Of a DNA stretch of 5,403 bases, positions 1-5,225 are shown piece by piece. The position numbers and the translations under genes are program-made. The notes below the pieces were generated by a model that did no database searches, had not been told where the DNA came from, and saw only the letters and a list, made by a program, of their open reading frames with translations. Numbering within the stretch: the stretch's first letter is position 1; every line of letters starts with the position of its first letter. The stretch comes from Candidatus Caenarcanales bacterium (GTDB lineage: Bacteria > Cyanobacteriota > Vampirovibrionia > Caenarcaniphilales > Caenarcanaceae): contig CANLFK010000142.1 of NCBI GenBank assembly GCA_947489925.1, forward strand, positions 1 to 5,403. Direction: 5' to 3'.

Positions 1-1
1 T

Positions 2-106
2 AGAAGCTGTGTTTTAAATACTTGCAAACAGTCTGATATTAAAAGTTTTTCCTCTTTTAAAGATATGTATTCTCATGATATTCCTAAATTATTTTCTCTA
101 CTTTAA
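2..106 (+). CDS. Possible C-terminal end of a plus-strand gene (unrecognised, partial)
   Basis: One plus-strand frame is open from the window edge for 34 codons and ends in TAA at 104-106. The peptide ends in MYSHDIPKLFSLL. I do not recognise it, and no domain can be named from so short a piece. In its favour, the other two plus frames stop almost at once (TAG at 1-3, TAA at 15-17), and the following spacer contains a terminator that would suit convergent genes. Against it, 34 codons without a stop is only weak evidence in AT-rich DNA, and either of the two early stops could instead be the true end of an upstream gene. Confidence 0.25.
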   Translation, partial: RSCVLNTCKQSDIKSFSSFKDMYSHDIPKLFSLL

Positions 107-123
107 CTCATGCAAAATCCTTG

Positions 124-152
124 CCCCTTCGGGGGTCGGCGAAAGCCGAGGG
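124..152 (+). other. Tandem GC-rich hairpins with UUCG and GAAA tetraloops
   Basis: Two perfect hairpins abut with no spacer. The first is CCCC (124-127), loop TTCG, GGGG (132-135). The second is TCGGC (136-140), loop GAAA, GCCGA (145-149). Read as plus-strand RNA, both are closed by C-G pairs around the two most stable tetraloop classes (UUCG and GNRA). Read as minus-strand RNA, the loops become CGAA and UUUC, so the structure favours plus-strand transcription. An alternative longer stem is possible: CCCT plus CGG (125-132, one bulged T) against CCGAGGG (146-152). No U-tract follows (TTAAAAAAC), so it is not a standard intrinsic terminator. It may be the 3' UTR of the gene ending upstream, a dispersed palindromic repeat, or a small structured RNA. 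The structure is certain from the sequence; its role is unknown. Confidence 0.5.
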
Positions 153-154
153 TT

Positions 155-196
155 AAAAAACTTAGTTTATAGAAATCTCCCCCTATTTTAGCTAAG
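155..196 (-). terminator. Probable intrinsic terminator of panC
   Basis: Read on the minus strand, CTTAG (196-192) pairs with CTAAG (165-161). An inner ATAG/CTAT stem (186-183 with 172-169) follows across an internal loop. Six T residues come directly after the stem (plus-strand A-run 155-160). It begins about 15 bases after the panC stop, which is a normal position. The stem is AT-rich and interrupted, so its strength is uncertain. Confidence 0.45.
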
Positions 197-210
197 ACTT
201 CGGTGATTTG

Positions 211-1068
211 CTATATAACTTTCAAGTTGTCAATTAAGCGAGTTTTATTTGCACCAAAATAAACAGCAATAAATAAACGAAAAGGTAAATTAATCAAATT
301 AGTATTATTTATAATTTCTAAATCATTTTCACTTCTTGCTTCCAGATAGTCAATTGTAAAACCCTCTTTAGTCAAACTTCCTCTTGCAAACTCCAAGGCA
401 TTATTAATTTGCATGCCCTTTTTTATATTTTGGGCTGTTTTAATTAAGGTTGAATATATTTGCGAAGCTTTAATTAATTCGTCTGAGTTCAAATATTTAT
501 TACGAGAACTTAAAGCTAAACCTGAATCAGAGCGGATAATTGAAATTGGCATAATTTGAATATTAAGGTTTAAATCTTTGACCATTAAACGAATTAAAGT
601 TAATTGCTGAAAGTCTTTTTCGCCAAAATACGCTAAATGAGGAAGACTTAAATTAAACAATTTTAAAACAATAGTTAAAACCCCAGAAAAGTGATTAGGT
701 CTTGTTTTTCCGCATAAATAATTAGCAACTTTTTCTCTAGGTATTATTTTAGTAATATTTTCTTGGCTCTCTGGATAAATTTCTTCAGGATTCGGGATAA
801 AAACTAAATCAACATTTACACTTTTGCACAATTCAAGATCAGCTTCTAAGGTGCGAGGATATTTATTTAAGTCTTCGTTCTGCCCAAACTGAAGCGGATT
901 AACAAAAATACTAATAATTACAAAATCAGCTTTTTCTTTGGCTTCGGTTAATAAAGCTAAATGTCCAGAATGCAAAGCTCCCATTGTTGGCACTAAAGCA
1001 ACTTTCACGGCTGGGTCTAAGCTATTTCGGAAAATTATTAATTCGCTAACTGAATGTATTATTTTCAT
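211..1068 (-). CDS. panC: Pantothenate synthetase (pantoate--beta-alanine ligase)
   Basis: Cytoplasmic enzyme that joins pantoate and beta-alanine with ATP through a pantoyl-adenylate intermediate. This is the last step of vitamin B5 synthesis, ahead of coenzyme A. The protein is 285 residues, a normal full length. Nearly every family signature is visible: PTMGALHSGH (27-36, the nucleotide-binding HxGH), FVNPLQFG (55-62) followed by ED and YPR (70-72), RPNHFSGV (123-130), YFGEKDFQQL (147-156) and DSGLALSSRN (181-190, the KMSKS-equivalent region). The usual READGLA is RSDSGLA here, a mild variation. The start ATG lies just before KIIHSVSEL, as expected for the family; no Shine-Dalgarno motif precedes it. 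It stands alone: panB and panD are absent from the window. It diverges from sufS, and its stop is TAG. Confidence 0.96.
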   Translation of the reverse strand: MKIIHSVSELIIFRNSLDPAVKVALVPTMGALHSGHLALLTEAKEKADFVIISIFVNPLQFGQNEDLNKYPRTLEADLELCKSVNVDLVFIPNPEEIYPESQENITKIIPREKVANYLCGKTRPNHFSGVLTIVLKLFNLSLPHLAYFGEKDFQQLTLIRLMVKDLNLNIQIMPISIIRSDSGLALSSRNKYLNSDELIKASQIYSTLIKTAQNIKKGMQINNALEFARGSLTKEGFTIDYLEARSENDLEIINNTNLINLPFRLFIAVYFGANKTRLIDNLKVI

Positions 1069-1235
1069 ATATTTTTTTAAAAAAAGTTCATTACTATTTC
1101 AGCATAAATTTTATAAAAATATAAACTCACAAAAATAATTCAATTAAATGAATTTTCGTTTAAAAAGTAATTAATTTGGATAATGTCTGGAATTTGAGTT
1201 AAATTTTAATTAATACCAAATTAGTATTAGTTTTA
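1069..1235. promoter_or_regulatory. Divergent panC/sufS intergenic region
   Basis: This 167-base spacer must carry the promoters of both panC (leftward) and sufS (rightward). It is extremely AT-rich, so many sequences resemble -10 boxes. For sufS, two weak candidates are GATAAT at 1179-1184 and a TTGGAT (1176-1181) / TTAAAT (1199-1204) pair spaced by 17 bases; neither is convincing. Next to the panC start is a perfect T7A7 tract (1072-1085), which could bend DNA or act as an UP-like element. I see no gene or riboswitch here. Confidence 0.4.
1211..1229. promoter_or_regulatory. Perfect inverted repeat before sufS, possible operator
   Basis: TAATAC (1211-1216) and GTATTA (1224-1229) are perfect inverted arms around a 7-base centre, ending six bases before the sufS ATG. 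The size and AT-rich dyad shape suit a dimeric repressor such as an Rrf2-family (IscR-like) regulator, which commonly controls Fe-S assembly genes. This is inference: no regulator gene is in the window, and AT-rich palindromes arise by chance. It could also be a weak hairpin in the mRNA leader. Confidence 0.35.
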
Positions 1236-2501
1236 ATGCAAATTCCAATGCCGCTTAAAAATAAATTAGCCAAAGCTTTAGACATAAATTCCATTCGCCT
1301 AGACTTCCCTATTTTAAGCCAAAAAGTTAATGATTTACCTTTAGTTTATTTAGATAATGCCGCCACTACTCAAAAGCCAATTAAAGTTATAAATCGCATT
1401 ACTGAATATTTATCCTTTCAAAATTCAACTGTCAGACGGGGAGCTTATTCTTTAAGTGAAAAATCAACAGCTTTGTTTAATGAAGCTCGCCAAAAAGTAG
1501 CTAAATTTATTAATGCCAAGCAAAATTCAGAAATTGTGTTTACAAAAGGCTGCACTGAAGCGATTAATTTAATAGCTAATTCCTATGGTGGTAGTGTGTT
1601 TAAGCCAAATGATGAAATCATAATTACCGCCATGGAGCATCATGCAAATATTGTGCCTTGGCAATTAATTTGTGAAAAAACTCAAGCTAAGCTAAAAATC
1701 GCTCCCATCAATGAATTAGGTGAATTAAACTTAATAGAACTTGAAAAATTAATTAATCCAAAAACTCGTTTTCTTTCACTGTGTCATATTTCTAATGTTT
1801 TAGGGACAATTAATCCGCTTAAAAAAATTATTGATTTAGCTCATAAACATAAAATACCAGTTTTAATTGATGGCTCTCAGGCCGCTCCGCATGAATTAAT
1901 TGATGTACAAGATTTAGATTGTGATTTTTATGCTTTTTCAGGACATAAAGTTTATGCCACAACTGGAATAGGAGTTTTATACGGCAAATTAAAGCATCTT
2001 GAGCAAATGCCTCCTTACCAAGCTGGTGGAGATATGATTGAAAAAGTTAGCTTTGAAAAAACTACATATGCCGCTCCTCCGTCGAAGTTTGAAGCTGGTA
2101 CACCACCAATCATGGAAGTAATTGCTCTGGGCGAAGCTTTGGATTATATTACAAATTTGGGCTTAGAAAATATAAAAGCTTATGAACATAGTTTATTAAA
2201 ATATGCTGAAAACCAATTAGCAAAATTAGTACCCGAAGTAACTATTATTGGGCAAGCGACCGAAAAAGCTAGTTTAATATCTTTTGTGATTGATTCAATT
2301 CATCCGCATGATATTGGTACAATTTTAGACCAAGAATTTGGTGTTGCCGTGCGAGTTGGTCATCATTGTGCACAACCATTAATGAATATATTAAAAGTAC
2401 CAGCCACGGCTAGAGCTTCATTTGCTTTTTATAATACAAAAGAAGAAATTGATATTTTAATTAAAGGTTTGAAAAGAGTAATTGAAATTTTTAAATATTA
2501 G
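1236..2501 (+). CDS. sufS: Cysteine desulfurase SufS (group II, PLP-dependent)
   Basis: Removes sulfur from L-cysteine to give alanine and an enzyme persulfide, which is passed on for Fe-S cluster assembly. It is a fold-type I PLP enzyme of 421 residues (family about 405-415). Visible landmarks: DFPILSQKVNDLPLVYLDNAATTQKP (two parts, 23-33 and 34-48), the cofactor-stacking histidine in MEHHANIVPW (133-142), the PLP lysine K238 in FSGHK, RVGHHCAQPLM (373-383) with catalytic C378, and the substrate-binding arginine in ARASFAFYNT (R393). The GHHCAQP loop is typical of the SufS/CsdA group rather than IscS/NifS. The N-terminus is about 12-14 residues longer than E. coli SufS; an in-frame ATG at 1248 (Met5) is an alternative start, and neither has a Shine-Dalgarno motif. 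The 20-base gap to sufU implies one operon. A perfect palindrome lies directly upstream. Confidence 0.95.
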   Translation: MQIPMPLKNKLAKALDINSIRLDFPILSQKVNDLPLVYLDNAATTQKPIKVINRITEYLSFQNSTVRRGAYSLSEKSTALFNEARQKVAKFINAKQNSEIVFTKGCTEAINLIANSYGGSVFKPNDEIIITAMEHHANIVPWQLICEKTQAKLKIAPINELGELNLIELEKLINPKTRFLSLCHISNVLGTINPLKKIIDLAHKHKIPVLIDGSQAAPHELIDVQDLDCDFYAFSGHKVYATTGIGVLYGKLKHLEQMPPYQAGGDMIEKVSFEKTTYAAPPSKFEAGTPPIMEVIALGEALDYITNLGLENIKAYEHSLLKYAENQLAKLVPEVTIIGQATEKASLISFVIDSIHPHDIGTILDQEFGVAVRVGHHCAQPLMNILKVPATARASFAFYNTKEEIDILIKGLKRVIEIFKY

Positions 2502-2521
2502 GGAAAATAATTAAATTCACC

Positions 2522-2977
2522 ATGTCAAAATTAAGCCAATTATATCAGCAAGTTATTTTAGACCATAGCCGTAAGCCAAGGAATTTTGGAGAATTAAAAC
2601 CTTGTACTCATTCATGTGAAGGTTATAATCCACTTTGCGGAGATCAAATTACTGTTTATTTAAATTTAGATGAAAACAATATTGTAGAAGAAATTAAATT
2701 TGATGGTATTGGTTGCACTATTTCACAAGCTAGTGCTTCAATGATGACTCAAATTTTAAAAGGCAAAACCAAAGAAGAAGCCGAAAAGATATTTCAAGAA
2801 TTTCAACAAATGCTAGTCAGTGATCTTGATATAAATAATCAGCAAAATTCCTTAGGCAAATTAACTATTTTTTCGGGCGTTAAAGAATATCCATCACGAG
2901 TAAAATGTGCGACCTTGGCTTGGCATACTATGAATTCAGCTTTGCAAAGTAAAAACAAAGTTTCCACTGAAATATAG
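2522..2977 (+). CDS. sufU: SufU-type Fe-S assembly protein / sulfur acceptor of SufS
   Basis: IscU-fold protein that, in the Bacillus-type system, accepts persulfide sulfur from SufS through a zinc-bound site. The three conserved cysteines are present: C39 in NPLCGD with D41, C65 in GIGCTIS, and C129 in RVKCATLAWHT. At 151 residues, with a long stretch between the second and third cysteines (66-128), it matches SufU rather than the roughly 128-residue IscU. The N-terminal LYQQVILDHSRKPRNFGEL is typical. Two further cysteines (C28 and C32) lie just before the active-site loop. The ATG follows the sufS stop by 20 bases. An AGGGA (2500-2504) overlaps the sufS stop but is about 17 bases from the start, too far to be a normal ribosome-binding site. 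No sufB, sufC or sufD is in the window. Confidence 0.93.
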   Translation: MSKLSQLYQQVILDHSRKPRNFGELKPCTHSCEGYNPLCGDQITVYLNLDENNIVEEIKFDGIGCTISQASASMMTQILKGKTKEEAEKIFQEFQQMLVSDLDINNQQNSLGKLTIFSGVKEYPSRVKCATLAWHTMNSALQSKNKVSTEI

Positions 2978-3019
2978 TTGATCAAGAGAGCTATTTTCAC
3001 AAGAATTTTATTTTGATTT
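2968..3019 (+). terminator. Weak intrinsic terminator after sufU
   Basis: TGAAATATAG (2968-2977, containing the sufU stop) can pair with CTATTTTCA (2991-2999), giving a nine-pair AT-rich stem with one bulged base and a 13-base loop. A T-rich run with TTTT blocks follows (3005-3019). It lies in the 44-base gap between the convergent sufU and dnaJ genes, where a terminator is expected. The low GC content makes the call tentative. I see no equivalent U-tract on the minus strand for dnaJ. Confidence 0.3.
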
Positions 3020-3021
3020 TG

Positions 3022-4161
3022 CTATTCTCCGTCTTTTTTACGAAATAAATTAGCTAAATTTTCGGCAAAACCAGCTTTTTTATTTTCTTTATTTTCCAGA
3101 TTTTCATTGCTGATAAGCTGAATTAATTCGGGTTTTAAGTCTTTTTTATTAGGAATTTGAACATTCAGTTTTATATGATGACTTCCAGATTGCCCACTAT
3201 CAAGCTTAATACCTTGTGAATTAAGAGTAATTAAAGTATTAGGTTGCAAACCAGCCTTAACTTCAATCATTTGAGAGCCATGAATAGTTTCAATTTCAAA
3301 TTCATCACCCATAATGGCTTGCCAAACACTAATAGTTTTTTCTTCAAAAATATCTAATCCTTGTCTTTTAAACTTAGGATGAGGCTTAACTTTTAGCAAA
3401 ATATACAAATCACCAGCCGGTCCACCATTACGACCTTCATTACCTTTTTGTTGCCAAATTAAACGGCTACTATCTTCAGCTCCTTTCGGGACTTTTATGT
3501 CAAGTTCATTTTCCTCTTTAGTTTGACCTTTTCCAGTACAAACTTTACACGGAGTCTTTATAATATTGCCAGTGCCTCTACAAGTGGGACAAGTAATAAC
3601 TTGGGTAATAACTCCCAAAAAAGATTGAGTAGCTACTCTTACTTCACCATTACCCTTGCAGGTTGGGCAAGTTTGTACACCAGAACTAGGATCAGCTCCG
3701 CTACCATCACAAGCTTTACAATTAATAAGACGATTTAATTTTATTTTACGATTGACTCCAAAAGCTGATTCCAAAAAGTCAAGCTCTAAAATTACCTGAA
3801 TATCACCGCCTCTTTCACGCCTTTTTCTTCGATTTCCTCCGCCTGATGCAGAAGCACCCATAAAGGTTTCAAATAAATCACTTAAATCATCAAATAAATC
3901 AGAATTAGAAAATGGAGAAGAAGCACCACGAGAACCTTGCGTAAAAGCTTCATGTCCATAACGATCATATGCGGCCTTTTTTTGTGGATCAGACAAAATA
4001 GAATAAGCTTCGCCGATTTTTTTAAATATTTCTTCACTTCCAGTGTCTTTATTGTCTGGGTGATATTTACGGGCTAAATTTTTGTAATTTCTTTTTATAT
4101 CTTCGGGTGCACTGTTTTGATTCAGCTCCAAAAGAGAATAATAATCTTCTTGATTTGACAT
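3022..4161 (-). CDS. dnaJ: Chaperone DnaJ (Hsp40, type I J-domain protein)
   Basis: Delivers unfolded proteins to DnaK and stimulates its ATPase. All parts of a type I DnaJ are present in 379 residues. The J domain (about 5-70) has HPD at 34-36. A short linker (about 75-118) contains DLFDDLSDLFETFMG. The zinc domain has four CxxCxGxG repeats (148-155, 165-172, 191-198, 205-212). Two C-terminal beta-sandwich domains follow, starting near ELDIKVPKGAED (219-230) and including the GDLYILLKVKPHPKFKRQG stretch (250-268). The linker is rich in Ser, Asp and Phe, with fewer glycines than the classic G/F region. The tail after about 338 is Lys/Asn/Glu-rich. It starts 18 bases after the grpE stop, so the two are surely co-transcribed. 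No Shine-Dalgarno motif is seen; the stop is TAG. Confidence 0.96.
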   Translation of the reverse strand: MSNQEDYYSLLELNQNSAPEDIKRNYKNLARKYHPDNKDTGSEEIFKKIGEAYSILSDPQKKAAYDRYGHEAFTQGSRGASSPFSNSDLFDDLSDLFETFMGASASGGGNRRKRRERGGDIQVILELDFLESAFGVNRKIKLNRLINCKACDGSGADPSSGVQTCPTCKGNGEVRVATQSFLGVITQVITCPTCRGTGNIIKTPCKVCTGKGQTKEENELDIKVPKGAEDSSRLIWQQKGNEGRNGGPAGDLYILLKVKPHPKFKRQGLDIFEEKTISVWQAIMGDEFEIETIHGSQMIEVKAGLQPNTLITLNSQGIKLDSGQSGSHHIKLNVQIPNKKDLKPELIQLISNENLENKENKKAGFAENLANLFRKKDGE

Positions 4162-4179
4162 AGTTTAATTTAATTTATT

Positions 4180-4704
4180 TTATTGCTTATTATTAATGAC
4201 TGAAACGCCGACTTGAGCTGGTTTTAAAACTTTTCCGTGTAAAGAATAACCTGGTCTAAAAATTTCAAGAATTAAACCTTCTTCTTCGGCTGGAATTTGG
4301 GTAATTGCTTCATGAGACATTGCATCAAAAGCTATATTAGTTTTATCAATTAACTTAAAACCGATTGAATCGAGAGTGCTAATTAAATTTCCCCAAATCA
4401 TTTTCATTGAATTAAATAATTGATTTGAATCTGACGACTCTGAAAAGGATTTGATCGCATAATGAAAATTATCTAAAGCTGGAATTAAACCTAACATGGC
4501 TGGCTCTGCGGCATAAAGTCTAATTTGTTCTTTTTCTTGCTGAGTACGCCTCAAAAGATTTTGATAATCAGCCATTGACCGTTTTAACTGATCATCAAGT
4601 TGTTGATTTTTTTCTTCTAATTCAGTTATTTTGGCAAGCAAAGGATTTTCATTTTCGGCAATATTTTCATTTTCAGGAAATATTTCATCATTGTTTATAG
4701 ACAT
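4180..4704 (-). CDS. grpE: Nucleotide exchange factor GrpE
   Basis: Dimeric co-chaperone that releases ADP from DnaK. The 174 residues show the family plan. A short acidic Asn/Glu-rich N-terminus (about 1-20) is followed by a long coiled-coil helix (about 22-63, with ADYQNLLRRTQQE). Next comes LIPALDNF (73-80) in the four-helix bundle. The beta-wing domain carries FDAMSHEAI (126-134) and GYSLHGKVLKPAQVGVS (152-168), which matches the family signature with K for the usual R. It is the first gene of a grpE-dnaJ pair; dnaK is not between or next to them, and no hrcA precedes it. No CIRCE palindrome or clear promoter can be seen in the short upstream stretch (4705-4777), which also contains the end of the carbamoyltransferase remnant's terminator. 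Confidence 0.95.
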   Translation of the reverse strand: MSINNDEIFPENENIAENENPLLAKITELEEKNQQLDDQLKRSMADYQNLLRRTQQEKEQIRLYAAEPAMLGLIPALDNFHYAIKSFSESSDSNQLFNSMKMIWGNLISTLDSIGFKLIDKTNIAFDAMSHEAITQIPAEEEGLILEIFRPGYSLHGKVLKPAQVGVSVINNKQ

Positions 4705-4763
4705 AATTTTTTAAGTTGAAAAACCATAATTTTAAAAATATTTATTTATTTTAGAATATTCGT

Positions 4764-4791
4764 AAAAATTTAGGCTTTTAAAACTTGCCTA
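4764..4791 (-). terminator. Small terminator-like hairpin at the end of the carbamoyltransferase remnant
   Basis: On the minus strand, TAGGC (4791-4787) pairs with GCCTA (4775-4771) around an 11-base loop, and AATTTTT follows (4770-4764). The left arm lies inside the last codons of the truncated ORF (Ile125-Gly126) and the stop codon is in the loop. It would limit read-through into grpE. The stem is only five pairs, so it is weak. Confidence 0.35.
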
Positions 4792-5164
4792 TATAATGAA
4801 TTTTTATTTGTTTATTAAATCTACTATTTAATTTTTTTTCTATTTCGTTTTTTAAATTCAATTTATTTTTTAATCTCTTAAAAATTTCAAATTTTTTATT
4901 ACCTAAAATGTAGTTCTTAAAAAAATAAATACTTTTTTCTTTTAAGTTTGATCTTGGGTTAGTATTAATAGCTAAGTCTGTAATATCTTCTAATTTTATT
5001 TTATTATAATTTAGACAAGCTTTAATAGACTCAACAGGTAAACCAGCCCAATGTTTTATACGATTTATACGTTCTTCTTCAATTCCATAAAGCAATTTAT
5101 TATCTTGAAAAATTGCAGCAGATGAATCTGCGTGAAAACTGTTTAAGCCTAAAACTATTTTCAT
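4778..5164 (-). pseudogene. Truncated NodU/CmcH-family carbamoyltransferase (N-terminal remnant)
   Basis: Intact family members are about 550-620 residues and transfer a carbamoyl group from carbamoyl phosphate to sugars or other hydroxyl groups, using a Kae1-like and a YrdC-like domain. Only 128 residues remain here. The N-terminus is clearly of this family: GLNSFHADSSAAIF (6-19), EEERINRIKHWAGLP (29-43), then ESIKACL. The reading ends with KIHYIGKF and TAA, exactly where homologues continue into the HHxAH metal-binding motif. No continuation is visible in any frame before grpE, 73 bases away, so this is not a single frameshift. GC is about 22% by hand count over 4801-5160 and about 12-13% in its last 120 bases, well below sufS. 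The start ATG fits the family; no Shine-Dalgarno motif is seen. It cannot be an active enzyme as it stands. Confidence 0.8.
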
Positions 5165-5225
5165 AAATTTTATTTATGTTGCTATCTATTTATATTAAAA
5201 CAAATATTGTATTTATCACTAGATA
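5165..5225. promoter_or_regulatory. Divergent spacer between carbamoyltransferase remnant and nucleotidyltransferase
   Basis: The 61-base, very AT-rich spacer separates two genes pointing apart, so it probably holds a promoter in each direction. On the minus strand a TACAAT box (5 of 6 to the -10 consensus) lies about 45 bases before the remnant's ATG. On the plus strand TTGCTA (5179-5184) is a possible -35 without a good -10 at the right distance. These are suggestions only. Confidence 0.25.

Noticed and set aside
110..172. Twenty-codon plus-strand ORF covering the GC-rich hairpins
   Set aside because: It is too short, has no start signals, and its sequence is dictated by the hairpin structure.
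938..1138. Plus-strand ORF of 66 codons with two CxxC-like cysteine pairs
   Set aside because: It overlaps the first 130 bases of panC in antisense, and the rest is low-complexity AT-rich spacer. The cysteines come from the opposite strand of panC codons.
2978..2985. TTGATCAA palindrome after sufU as a possible operator or integration site
   Set aside because: An eight-base AT-rich palindrome is expected by chance, and it sits in the loop of the weak terminator.
3523..3738. Plus-strand Ser/Thr-rich ORF of 71 codons
   Set aside because: It is wholly antisense to the zinc-finger region of dnaJ, and its composition is a mirror of those codons.
4374..4382. GAGTGCTAA, identical to one arm of the CIRCE heat-shock operator
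   Set aside because: It lies inside the grpE coding region, and the required TTAGCACTC arm nine bases before it is absent.
4778..5164. Carbamoyltransferase truncation explained by a recoded stop codon
   Set aside because: The stop is TAA, and the sequence beyond it in every frame lacks the HHxAH motif, so reading through would not restore the protein.
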